This document shows, piece after piece, positions 1 to 7,215 of a stretch of 10,379 bases of DNA. This DNA comes from Chloroflexia bacterium (GTDB taxonomy: Bacteria; Chloroflexota; Chloroflexia; Thermomicrobiales; UBA6265). Within the stretch, counting starts at the first letter, position 1. Each line of letters starts with the position of its first letter. The notes below the pieces were generated by a model. That model saw only the letters and a program-made list of their open reading frames with translations. It did not search any database and was not told the origin of the DNA. The position numbers were made by a program, and so were the translations under genes. The stretch covers positions 1 through 10,379 of the forward strand of contig JACCYK010000037.1 in assembly GCA_013696525.1 (NCBI GenBank), written 5' to 3'.

Positions 1-52
1 GGTGGAGGAGAGGCCGCCTCAGAGGATCGGGGTCTATCGAGGACGAGCACAC

Positions 53-346
53 ATGCCCCACCCACCGATTCACCCCGGCTACCAGATTGCGATCGAGCTG
101 GATGAGTTGCATCTATCCGCGACCCAAGCGGCGAAGCGGCTTGGTATTCCGCGGAACCGGCTGACGGACATTATCAGGGGCCGCCGCGGCATAACCGCCG
201 ATACGGCCTTCCGGCTTGCCGCCTGGCTTGATACGACACCCGAGTTCTGGATGAATCTCCAGCGCGACTACGAAATCAATTGCGGCGAGCGAGACCATGG
301 CGCCGAAATCCGGAACCAGATCGCTTCGTATTCCGTGGCCGGATAG
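53..346 (+). CDS. higA: HigA/VapI-type XRE-family antitoxin
   Basis: A 97-residue DNA-binding protein of the HigA antitoxin group. Family members bind and neutralise a HigB-type RNase toxin and repress their own operon. The N-terminus has the family's proline/histidine run (HPPIHPG, residues 3-9). A helix-turn-helix covers about residues 21-60 and includes the hallmark IIRGRRGITADTAFRLA, followed by TPEFWMNLQRDYE (62-74). The ATG at 53 fits the usual HigA N-terminus and has GAGGA at 39-43 about nine bases upstream. The frame stays open to a GTG at base 2, so a 17-residue extension is possible but looks unlike the family. The toxin gene normally sits just upstream, which here is outside the window; bases 1-52 show no recognisable toxin C-terminus. 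The family call is firm; pairing with a toxin is inference. Confidence 0.9.
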   Translation: MPHPPIHPGYQIAIELDELHLSATQAAKRLGIPRNRLTDIIRGRRGITADTAFRLAAWLDTTPEFWMNLQRDYEINCGERDHGAEIRNQIASYSVAG

Positions 347-485
347 AACAATGGGGCCGCGACCGCGGCGCCGTCGTATCGCCTGTCCTTCGCCCTACAC
401 CCTGAGATCGCTCCCCGAACATTCATGTTTCATGTCGCGCTCAAGTCACTCGCGCCGCGAGCGCCCACCGGCACCCCGGCTTGTC

Positions 486-1037
486 TCACAGCACCAGGCC
501 GAACAAGGCCTCAATCAGGGCGAACAGCAGCACGATTCCGACCACGAGCGCGACCAGCACCAGAAAGGCGATTGCCAACGTCACTAACGCGCTCCGGTTC
601 GCCCGCGCTTGCTCGCGCCGCTCCGCCGCCGAGGGCGGTCGGCGGAACTGATTCGTGGGTTGCCCTTGCATCTCGGGCATGAAGCCGCCGACGTAGCGGC
701 CCATGATCTGATCCTGGATCACCTGGGCCTGGATCGTCTGGTCGTAGGCTCGGCGGGCGGCCGGCTTCGACAACGTGGCGTAGGCCCGGTTCAGCAGCTT
801 CGCGGCTTCCTCGGCCCGGGCTCGCCCCTCCGTTCGCTGGCGGTCGGGGTGGATCTCCTTGATCGCCGAGCGGTAGGCGCGTCTGATCTCCTCGGCGGAG
901 GCGGCAAACGTCACACCCAGCAGTTCATAGTAGTTCGGATCGTCGAGGTCGGGCGGCGGCGGTTGGCCGGACCTTGCTCCAGCCTCAGCCCGCCGGCCCG
1001 AGGACGCGCCGTCGGCCACGGGCCCTTCCGGTTGCAC
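486..1037 (-). CDS. J-domain protein with C-terminal transmembrane anchor
   Basis: A 183-residue DnaJ-like co-chaperone. J-domain proteins stimulate the ATPase of DnaK/Hsp70 through the HPD loop. A proline- and glycine-rich N-terminus (1-33) is followed by a complete J domain (about 35-99) with NYYELLGV, the HPD tripeptide at 63-65, and KPAARRAYD. A charged linker follows (130-148), then a strongly hydrophobic segment (about 150-182) that reaches the C-terminus. There is no Gly/Phe-rich region, zinc finger or CTD, so this is a class C (type III) J protein and not DnaJ itself. The tail suggests membrane attachment with the J domain in the cytosol. The only start upstream of the J domain that fits is a GTG at 1037, because an in-frame stop lies at 1077-1079. 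It is convergent with the HigA gene and divergent from the arginase-like gene. The client is unknown. Confidence 0.88.
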   Translation of the reverse strand: MQPEGPVADGASSGRRAEAGARSGQPPPPDLDDPNYYELLGVTFAASAEEIRRAYRSAIKEIHPDRQRTEGRARAEEAAKLLNRAYATLSKPAARRAYDQTIQAQVIQDQIMGRYVGGFMPEMQGQPTNQFRRPPSAAERREQARANRSALVTLAIAFLVLVALVVGIVLLFALIEALFGLVL

Positions 1038-1138
1038 ATGCCCGGCCGGACCATCATCGCCCTGGCCGCCGGGACCCTAAAGTGTACGTGAGATCATGGC
1101 TCGGAGATTGCATTGGAGAGCCGGTACGCATCGTGCCA

Positions 1139-1167
1139 TTTGCCGGCTCTTCGTCTCGGGGTAGAAT
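1139..1167 (+). promoter_or_regulatory. Candidate sigma-70-type promoter for the arginase-like gene
   Basis: A -35-like TTGCCG (1139-1144, four of six consensus bases) is separated by 17 bases from a -10-like TAGAAT (1162-1167, five of six). This would start transcription near 1174 and give a leader of about 65 bases before the ATG at 1239. It lies in the divergent spacer where a promoter is expected. The call rests on sequence match alone. Confidence 0.45.
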
Positions 1168-1228
1168 CGTTGCCACGGAGCGCGTCGACAAGCGGCGATC
1201 GCGGCGGCGCTGGGCGGGCGTCTTCCAT

Positions 1229-1232
1229 GGAG
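1229..1232 (+). promoter_or_regulatory. Ribosome binding site deciding the arginase-like start
   Basis: GGAG lies six bases before the ATG at 1239. The competing in-frame ATG at 1227 overlaps this site and has only a weak G-rich stretch upstream, so 1239 is preferred. The frame itself is open back to 1113, but the extra N-terminal residues do not look like the family. Confidence 0.55.
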
Positions 1233-1238
1233 CGTGAG

Positions 1239-2153
1239 ATGCAGTTGCGCGTGGTGACCGTGCCGTATCGCTACGACGAATGGAAAGACGGTCTGGGCGC
1301 GGGGCCGGACGCGGTGCTCAAGGCCGGGCTGATCGAGCGACTCCAAGCCGTCGGCGTTGCCGTGGACGGGCCGCGGGAAGCGGACCTCGGCGCCGAAAAC
1401 CGCGAGCGCGGCCGGACCGCCCTCAACATCGGCCGCATCGGCGCCCGCACCGCCGCCCTCGTCGCCGAGGCTCGTACCAGCGGCCAGGCCGTGCTCGTCC
1501 TCGCCGGCGACGACACCGCCGCGATCGGGGTCCTTTCCGGCATCGAGCGGGCGGACGGGGCCGGGGCTCGGGTCGGCATTGTCTGGCTCGATGCCCACGG
1601 CGATTTCAACACCCCGGAGACATCCTACAGTGGCATCCTGGCCGGCATGCCGCTGGCGATCCTGGCCGGCCTGGCCGGCCCGCTCTGGCGCGAAGCCGCC
1701 GGCCTGGCCGCCACCGTGCCCACCGACCGCATGCTGGTGGCCGGCGTCCGCGATCTCGATGAGAAGGAAGCGGAGCTGTTGCGCTCGACCGATGTCCGCG
1801 TGATCACGGCCGACGAGCTGCGGTCCGGCGACCCCTTTGCCACGGCGGTGGCGCGGTTGGCGGAGCGCTGCGACCTGTTGATGCTGCACATCGACGCCGA
1901 CGTGCTCGATCCCCGCCTGGTGCCGAGCGCCTCCACCCCCTCCGCGAACGGCCTCACCATCGCCGAGGCCGCCGCCGCCATCGCCATGGTCCTGAGCACC
2001 GGCCAGGTTGCCACCGTTTGCTTGTCGAGCATTAATCCCGGCGCGGGAGCACGCGGTGAGCGCTCGGTCGCCTCCGCCGTCGAGCTGCTGGAGACCGCGC
2101 TGCGGGAGTGGCAAGTCATCCCGCCCCCCCGAGAGGGTCAGCCCCCGGCATAA
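1239..2153 (+). CDS. Arginase/agmatinase-fold (ureohydrolase-like) protein, non-canonical site
   Basis: A 304-residue member of the arginase/agmatinase/formiminoglutamase superfamily. Canonical members hydrolyse guanidinium compounds to urea or formamide at a binuclear manganese centre. The central DAHGDFN motif (Asp118, His120, Asp122) and the later IDADVLDP motif (Asp219, Asp221) are intact and correspond to five of six metal ligands. SYSGILAGMPL after the first motif matches the SGNxHGMP region. Two positions differ. The GGDH motif reads AGDD, putting Asp92 where the first metal ligand His is expected. The late glutamate that binds the guanidinium in arginase (the MEVNP motif) is Ser264 in SSINP. 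It may therefore act on another substrate, use another metal set, or be a divergent ureohydrolase. Downstream is the CMD-family gene, 100 bases away. The fold is clear; the substrate cannot be named. Confidence 0.85.
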   Translation: MQLRVVTVPYRYDEWKDGLGAGPDAVLKAGLIERLQAVGVAVDGPREADLGAENRERGRTALNIGRIGARTAALVAEARTSGQAVLVLAGDDTAAIGVLSGIERADGAGARVGIVWLDAHGDFNTPETSYSGILAGMPLAILAGLAGPLWREAAGLAATVPTDRMLVAGVRDLDEKEAELLRSTDVRVITADELRSGDPFATAVARLAERCDLLMLHIDADVLDPRLVPSASTPSANGLTIAEAAAAIAMVLSTGQVATVCLSSINPGAGARGERSVASAVELLETALREWQVIPPPREGQPPA

Positions 2154-2253
2154 GCCGCACCCGTTCCGGCTTGGCGCGGCGGCCCCACCCATGCCAACGA
2201 GCGCCAGACCGCGATCGCCGAACAGTGAACCGGTCACACCCATTGGAGGGACG

Positions 2254-2724
2254 ATGACTCCTCGACTTTCCTACCGGCGACTGGCGCCGGACACCTACCA
2301 AAAGATGCTTGACTTGAGCGCGGCGGCGTCATCGACGTTGGAGCCGGTCCTGGTCGAGCTGGTCAAGACCCGGGTCTCTCAAATCAATGGCTGCGCCTTT
2401 TGCATCAACCTGCACGCCAAGGCGTTGCGGGCCGCGGGCGAAACCGAGCAACGCATCAACCTGCTGAATGCGTGGCGCGAAACGTCGCTCTACACCGACC
2501 GGGAGCGGGCCGCCCTGGCCTGGGCCGAGGCCGTCACCCGGCTCCCCAACGGCGACGTGCCGGACGAGGTCTATGACCAAGCGCGATCGCGGTTCAGCGA
2601 CAAGGAGCTGGTCGATCTGACCTTCGTCACCACCACCATCAACGCCTGGAACCGGCTCGCCATCTCCTTCCGCCCCGCCTTCGCGGCCGACCGCCAGGAA
2701 TCATCGGACGAATCCTCCGGATAA
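2254..2724 (+). CDS. AhpD-like / carboxymuconolactone decarboxylase-family protein
   Basis: A 156-residue protein of the CMD (AhpD-like) superfamily. AhpD-type members reduce peroxides or peroxidase partners through a redox-active cysteine pair; many single-domain members have no assigned substrate. The motif CAFCINLH (Cys47, Cys50, His54) holds the cysteine pair and the histidine of the AhpD active site. It is preceded by LVKTRVSQING and followed by KALRAAGETEQR, the usual helix pattern. The downstream block TDRERAALAWAEAVTRL and KELVDLTFVTTTINAWNR is also typical of this subgroup. The start at 2254 is supported by GGAGGG at 2245-2250. It follows the arginase-like gene and precedes cystathionine beta-synthase, and may be expressed with either. 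A thiol peroxidase or reductase role is likely but inferred. Confidence 0.9.
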   Translation: MTPRLSYRRLAPDTYQKMLDLSAAASSTLEPVLVELVKTRVSQINGCAFCINLHAKALRAAGETEQRINLLNAWRETSLYTDRERAALAWAEAVTRLPNGDVPDEVYDQARSRFSDKELVDLTFVTTTINAWNRLAISFRPAFAADRQESSDESSG

Positions 2725-2915
2725 CGCGAGCCCGACGCCGAATACCGCCGGCTACGGCCGTTTACCGTCGCGTCCCGGCCGTCCTGCCGATCGCCCGTGC
2801 TACCATTTGGGCAGTATCGGCGGCTCTGGTTGGTGATTGGCAATCCGGCCTCACCGTCATCGCCTCATCGCCCCATGACGCCCGAATCGCTCGCCGCCGG
2901 GGAGGACCTTGGACC

Positions 2916-4385
2916 ATGAGCATTGCCGCCATCCCGACCACGCCCGCCGGGGCCGCCGCCACCGCCGACATCCGGCCGAACGTGATTGCCGCCTTTGGCA
3001 ATACGCCGCTGGTCCGTCTCAACGCGGTGACGAAGGGCATCCGGACCCCGGTCGCGGCCAAGCTGGAGATGATGAACCCCGGCGGCTCGGTCAAGGACCG
3101 GATCGGGATCCGGATGATCGAGGAAGCGGAGCGCAAAGGCTGGCTCAAACCGGGCGGCACGATCGTCGAGCCGACCAGCGGCAACACCGGGGTCGGCCTG
3201 GCGATGGCCGCCGCGGTCAAGGGCTACACCTGCATCTTCGTCATGCCGGACAAGGTGGCGCCGGAAAAGGTCGCCCTCCTCCGCGCCTACGGGGCCGAGG
3301 TGGTGACGACCCCGACCGCGGTCGAGCGCGACTCGCCGGAGAGCTACTACTCGGTCGCCGATCGCCTGACCCGCGAGCTGCCGAACGCCTTTCAGCCGAA
3401 CCAATATTTCAACCCGATCAACCCGCGCACCCACTACGACAGCACCGGTCCCGAGATTTGGGCTCAAACCGGCGGCACGGTGACGCACTTCGTGGCCGGG
3501 GTCGGCACCGGCGGCACGATCTCGGGCGTCGCTCGCTACTTGAAGGAACGGAACCCCGCCGTGCGCATCATCGGCGCCGACCCCGAGGGCAGCATCTACA
3601 CTCAGCCCGACAACATGCACGCCTACAAGGTCGAGGGCGTGGGCGAGGATTTCTGGCCCGGCACCTTCGACCGCTCGCTGGTAGACGACTTCATCAAGGT
3701 GGCCGACCGCGAGTCGTTCGTCCTCGCCCGCCGCCTAACCCGGGAGGAGGGCATCCTGATCGGCGGCTCCGGCGGGTTGGCGATCGCCGCCGCGCTCGAG
3801 GTGGCGCGCCAGACCGACGACCCGGCGGCGCTGGTGGTCGTGCTCTTGCCGGATAGCGGCCGCGGCTACCTGTCGAAAATCTACAACGACGACTGGATGC
3901 GCGAAAACGGCTTCCTTTCCCGCTTCACCCAACCGACCCGGATCGCCAGCGTCGTCGCCGAGCGGAGCGGCGAGGTGCCGGAGGTGGTCGCCGTCGGCTG
4001 CAACCAGACCGTGGCCGAGGCGATCGAGCTGTTGCGGCGGCACGACATCTCCCAGCTGCCGGTGGTGCGCGACGCGCTCCTGGACGACAACGGCGACGGC
4101 CGGTGCAGCGTCGAGGTCCATTCGGTCGCCGGCTCGCTCCAAGAGCGGGGCCTCTTAGACCATCTCTTCCGCAACCCGGAGGTGCTGTCGGCCAAGGTGA
4201 GCACCATCATGGATGGCCCCTTCCCCCTGGTGGACGGCAACGAGGAGATCGAGCGGGTGGTGCCGATGCTGGCGGCCGGCTCACCCGCGGTCCTCGTTCA
4301 GCGCGACGGCCTGCTCATTGGCGTCGTCACCCGCGCCGACGTCCTGGAGTACGTCGCCAGCCACCGCTCGCACGGCCGCGGCTAA
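2916..4385 (+). CDS. cbs: Cystathionine beta-synthase with tandem CBS domains
   Basis: A 489-residue fold-type II PLP enzyme, expected to condense homocysteine with serine to cystathionine, the first step of reverse transsulfuration in the cytosol. The catalytic part (about 22-330) has the Schiff-base lysine in GGSVKDR (Lys60), the substrate loop PTSGNTG (86-92), the phosphate-binding GTGGT (197-201) and the serine that contacts the PLP ring nitrogen in GGSGG (Ser285). LLPDSGRGYLSKIYNDDWM is typical of CBS and argues against a plain cysteine synthase. The C-terminus (about 342-485) carries two CBS modules, with the end of the second at GLLIGVVTRADVLEYV. Such modules bind adenosyl ligands in other enzymes, so regulation by S-adenosylmethionine or a nucleotide is possible. 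There is no N-terminal heme region as in the human enzyme. The ATG at 2916 follows GGAGG at 2901-2905. A partner enzyme lies at 5981-7156. Confidence 0.93.
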   Translation: MSIAAIPTTPAGAAATADIRPNVIAAFGNTPLVRLNAVTKGIRTPVAAKLEMMNPGGSVKDRIGIRMIEEAERKGWLKPGGTIVEPTSGNTGVGLAMAAAVKGYTCIFVMPDKVAPEKVALLRAYGAEVVTTPTAVERDSPESYYSVADRLTRELPNAFQPNQYFNPINPRTHYDSTGPEIWAQTGGTVTHFVAGVGTGGTISGVARYLKERNPAVRIIGADPEGSIYTQPDNMHAYKVEGVGEDFWPGTFDRSLVDDFIKVADRESFVLARRLTREEGILIGGSGGLAIAAALEVARQTDDPAALVVVLLPDSGRGYLSKIYNDDWMRENGFLSRFTQPTRIASVVAERSGEVPEVVAVGCNQTVAEAIELLRRHDISQLPVVRDALLDDNGDGRCSVEVHSVAGSLQERGLLDHLFRNPEVLSAKVSTIMDGPFPLVDGNEEIERVVPMLAAGSPAVLVQRDGLLIGVVTRADVLEYVASHRSHGRG

Positions 4386-4453
4386 GCCGGTGGCTCTTCC
4401 GACCCCAACGGATCATGCGCCCTCCTCTGGCGGTGGAAATGGGTAATCCTACT

Positions 4454-4481
4454 CATGCGCGCCAGGACACATTGGCGCATG
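4454..4481. repeat. Inverted repeat between CBS and MFS genes
   Basis: CATGCGCGCCA (4454-4464) can pair with TGGCGCATG (4473-4481) across an 8-base loop, with a two-base bulge in the left arm. No T-run follows on either strand, so it is not a standard intrinsic terminator. It lies 69 bases after the CBS stop and about 93 bases before the MFS start. It could be an mRNA hairpin or an operator. Confidence 0.35.
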
Positions 4482-4563
4482 CTTGACGGGCGGTAGTCTG
4501 CCCGCCTGCCGCTAACGATCGCTGCCTGGTATCGACCGCGGCGTCAGCGCATTCCCGAATCGT

Positions 4564-4567
4564 GAGG
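4564..4567 (+). promoter_or_regulatory. Ribosome binding site deciding the MFS start
   Basis: GAGG lies six bases before the ATG at 4574. The frame could also start at a GTG at 4562, but that codon sits right next to this site and has no good ribosome binding site of its own, so 4574 is chosen. Confidence 0.5.
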
Positions 4568-4573
4568 ACGACG

Positions 4574-5794
4574 ATGGATCAGGCGCACACCAGGTTTCCG
4601 CTCCCCGTCCTGGTTGGCATCCTGGCGGTGGGCGCCTTCACCACCGCGGTGAACGTCACCTTGCTCAGCCCGCTCCTGCCGCATATTGCCGCCGATTTCA
4701 GCCTCTCCGACGCCGCCGCCGGCCAGCTCGGGACGTTGACCGCGATCTTCGCCGCCCTGACCGCGATCGTATTGACGCCATTCATCGACCGTTACTCGCG
4801 CCGGATCCTGTTGCAGATCGAGGCGGTCCTGCTCTGCCTGGCAACGTTGCTCTCGGTGGTCGCTCCCACCTTCACCGTGCTCGCGGTCAGCCGCGCCCTG
4901 GCGGGCATTGGAGGAGCGATCATCTTCGGCGTCTGCCTGGCCACGGCGGGCGATCTCTTTACCGACCCCCGCCGGCGCAATCAGGCGATCGGGATCATTG
5001 GCACCGCGGCCACGCTTGGCACGATCCTCGGCCTGCCAGTGCTGACGTTGGTCGCCGACGTAACGAGCTGGAGATGGGCGATCGCCGTGGTCGTCCCCCT
5101 GACGGTGATCCTCTTCGCCGGCGCCTTTGGCTTACCCCGGCGAGCGGCGACGCCACCCGGCACGGCGCGGCGGAGCTGGTTGGGCGGCTACCGGATGGTC
5201 TTTGCCAACCCGACAACGGTGGCCCTGCTGGCGATGATGGTGACTCTCGCGGCGACCTGGTTCGCCTGGCTGCTCTACTTCGGCGCCTTCGCGGGGACCG
5301 TGGCCGGCGTCGGCGCCGGCCTGCTGGCGGTGCTCTTTCTGGTTGGCGGCGGGGCGGAGATCATCGGCAACAACCTGGGCCCCCTCTTGCTCCAGCGATT
5401 CCCGGCCCGGCCCCTGGCCCTGATCACCGTCCTCGTCGCCGGCCTGAATCTCGTCGCTATCGGCACCATCCCCACCGAATCCTGGATCCTCTTCCCCTTC
5501 ATGGTGATCGGCAGCCTGACGAGCGTCCTCCTCTTCGTCTTCATCTGCATATTGCAACTCGACTCCCTCCCCGAGGGGCGGGGGGCGGTGATGGCCTTGC
5601 AATCAGCCGGCTTCGAGGTGGGGGGTGCGCTCGGCCTCTCCGGCTTCGGCCTGGCCCTGGTTCTCACCGGCGCCTATCCGGCCGCGCTTCGCCTGGTCGG
5701 CGTCGTCACCCTCCTCATCCTGGCCCCCATCACCTACTATGCCTGCCGCCCTACGCCCGCCCGCGAGCTCGACCCGGCCCCGGTGACCCCGTAA
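4574..5794 (+). CDS. Major facilitator superfamily permease
   Basis: A 406-residue integral membrane protein of the major facilitator superfamily, built almost entirely of hydrophobic helices, with about twelve segments expected. The first helix starts near residue 10 (PLPVLVGILAVGAFTTAVNV). The loop between helices 2 and 3 has DRYSRRILL, a form of the family's motif A. SRALAGIGGAIIFGVCLATAGDLF and the following GIIGTAATLGTILGLP resemble helices 4 and 5 of drug/sugar efflux (DHA1 or AraJ-like) permeases. A short basic cytosolic loop (LPRRAATPPGTARRSW) divides the two halves. The protein lies between two transsulfuration genes, so movement of a sulfur amino acid or a by-product is possible, but nothing in the sequence fixes the substrate. 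It could equally be a general efflux pump. Confidence 0.9.
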   Translation: MDQAHTRFPLPVLVGILAVGAFTTAVNVTLLSPLLPHIAADFSLSDAAAGQLGTLTAIFAALTAIVLTPFIDRYSRRILLQIEAVLLCLATLLSVVAPTFTVLAVSRALAGIGGAIIFGVCLATAGDLFTDPRRRNQAIGIIGTAATLGTILGLPVLTLVADVTSWRWAIAVVVPLTVILFAGAFGLPRRAATPPGTARRSWLGGYRMVFANPTTVALLAMMVTLAATWFAWLLYFGAFAGTVAGVGAGLLAVLFLVGGGAEIIGNNLGPLLLQRFPARPLALITVLVAGLNLVAIGTIPTESWILFPFMVIGSLTSVLLFVFICILQLDSLPEGRGAVMALQSAGFEVGGALGLSGFGLALVLTGAYPAALRLVGVVTLLILAPITYYACRPTPARELDPAPVTP

Positions 5795-5852
5795 CGGTCC
5801 AATTTTGGCGGTGCTTCGCGCTCAGGACCAATGAAGATGCTCTCCGCGTTCT

Positions 5853-5879
5853 GCCGTCCAGCCCGCGTGGCCGGACGGC
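5853..5879. repeat. Strong hairpin upstream of the cystathionine gamma-lyase gene
   Basis: GCCGTCC (5853-5859) and GGACGGC (5873-5879) form a perfect 7-base-pair stem. After one A-C mismatch a further three pairs form (GCC 5861-5863 with GGC 5869-5871), leaving a five-base loop. It lies 59 bases after the MFS stop and about 100 bases before the next start. No T-run follows, so it may be a factor-assisted terminator, a leader structure or an mRNA-stabilising hairpin. Confidence 0.4.
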
Positions 5880-5980
5880 TGCTCGGCAGCGGCGGCACGG
5901 GAGCCTGGTTGGCCTGAACTTGGACTTTCCGTTAAGCTGCACCCAGCCGTCGTCGTCGCGACCCGAGGAGTAGCCAGCAG

Positions 5981-7156
5981 ATGACCAGCAATTGGCAGGA
6001 GAGCGCGTTCGAGACGCGGGCGATTCATGTTGGCCAGGATCCGGACCCCACCACCGGCGCCGTGATCCCGCCCATTTATCAAACCAGCACCTATGTCCAG
6101 GAAGCGGTCGGCGTCCACAAGGGCTATGAGTACTCCCGGACCGACAACCCGACCCGGACCGCCCTGCACGAGGTGATGGCCGCCCTGGAAGGGGGCGCCT
6201 GGGCGCTCGCCTACGCCAGCGGCCTGGCCGCCACCCAGAACCTCGCCTACCTGCTCAATCCGGGCGACCACGTCCTGCTCTCGGATGATACCTACGGCGG
6301 CACCTACCGCCTCTTCGCCAAGGTGATCGGCCGCTACGGGATCGACTTCTCGCTGGCGGACCTCTCCGACCTCGATGCCGTCCGCGCCGCCCTGCGGCCG
6401 AATACCCGCTTTGTCTGGGTTGAGACGCCGACCAACCCGTACCTCAAGATCGTCGATATCCGCGCCATCGCCGGTATCATCGTTGATCATCCGGCGCGGC
6501 TCGTGGTGGATAACACGTTCGCCTCGCCCTACCTGCAACAGCCGCTTTCGCTGGGCGCGGATTACGTCCTCCATTCGACGACGAAGTACCTGGGCGGCCA
6601 CTCCGATGTCGTCGGCGGCGTCGTGGTCGGCAACGACCCCGACGCCTACGAGACGTTGAAATTCCATCAGAACGCGGCCGGCGCGGTGCCGGGCCCGTTC
6701 GATTGCTGGCTGACCCTGCGCGGGATCAAGACGTTGGCGGTGCGGATGGACCGCCATAGCGCGAACGCCCGCGCCGTCGCCGAGTTCCTGCACCGGCACG
6801 AGTTCGTCGATCGCGTCTTCTACCCCGGCCTGCCCGATCATCTGGGGCATGACATCGCCCAACGCCAGATGCGGGACTTCTCCGGCATGGTCTCGTTCAC
6901 GGTGCGGGGCGATTTCGAGGTCGCGGCCGAGGTCGCCAAGAGCACGAAGGTGTTTCAATTGGCGGAGAGCCTGGGCGGGGTTGAGTCGTTGATCGAGCAT
7001 CCGGGTCAAATGACGCACGCCAGCGTCGCCGGTACCGGGGCCGAGGTCGAAGATACGCTGATCCGTCTCTCGGTCGGCATCGAGAACGTCACCGACCTGG
7101 TGGACGACCTGGAGCAAGCCTTGGCCGCCGTCATCCCGGCGGCGGCGCTCCGTTAG
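5981..7156 (+). CDS. Cystathionine gamma-lyase / gamma-synthase-type PLP enzyme
   Basis: A 391-residue cytosolic enzyme of the Cys/Met-metabolism PLP family (fold type I). The PLP-binding lysine is Lys202 in HSTTKYLGGHSD. Tyr51 and Arg53 in YEYSRTDNPTR match the residues that contact the cofactor phosphate of the partner subunit. YASGLAATQN and the Asp of VVDNTFASPYLQ are in place. The late motif SLGGVESLIEHPGQMTHAS has Glu335, as in gamma-lyases and gamma-synthases; beta-lyases have a tyrosine there. Lyase and synthase cannot be separated by motif. With cystathionine beta-synthase nearby, the lyase (cystathionine to cysteine, 2-oxobutyrate and ammonia) is favoured, completing reverse transsulfuration. 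The start at 5981 has GAGGAG at 5965-5970, ten bases upstream. The ABC exporter begins only 59 bases downstream. Confidence 0.92.
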   Translation: MTSNWQESAFETRAIHVGQDPDPTTGAVIPPIYQTSTYVQEAVGVHKGYEYSRTDNPTRTALHEVMAALEGGAWALAYASGLAATQNLAYLLNPGDHVLLSDDTYGGTYRLFAKVIGRYGIDFSLADLSDLDAVRAALRPNTRFVWVETPTNPYLKIVDIRAIAGIIVDHPARLVVDNTFASPYLQQPLSLGADYVLHSTTKYLGGHSDVVGGVVVGNDPDAYETLKFHQNAAGAVPGPFDCWLTLRGIKTLAVRMDRHSANARAVAEFLHRHEFVDRVFYPGLPDHLGHDIAQRQMRDFSGMVSFTVRGDFEVAAEVAKSTKVFQLAESLGGVESLIEHPGQMTHASVAGTGAEVEDTLIRLSVGIENVTDLVDDLEQALAAVIPAAALR

Positions 7157-7215
7157 CATCGTCTCACCGCCACAACCGGGGCGCGCGAGAACCACCTTCC
7201 CCGGGCGAGGAGGCA

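Noticed and set aside
356..461. Short G/C hairpins at 356-369 and 449-461 between the convergent HigA and J-protein genes as a shared terminator
   Set aside because: The stems are only five to six pairs with tiny loops and have no T-run on either strand, which is expected by chance at this base composition.
1077..2243. 388-codon open frame on the minus strand opposite the arginase-like gene
   Set aside because: It is a by-product of high G+C. The translation is low-complexity (Gly, Ala, Arg, Gln, His) with no recognisable domain, while the plus strand has clear family motifs.
2725..2915. Possible riboswitch or promoter before cystathionine beta-synthase
   Set aside because: I found no SAM, SAH or cobalamin riboswitch core. 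TACCAT at 2801-2806 has no -35 partner at the right distance.
2909..3856. 315-codon plus-strand frame overlapping cystathionine beta-synthase
   Set aside because: It is an out-of-frame shadow dominated by Arg, Gly and His; the overlapping frame encodes a complete enzyme.
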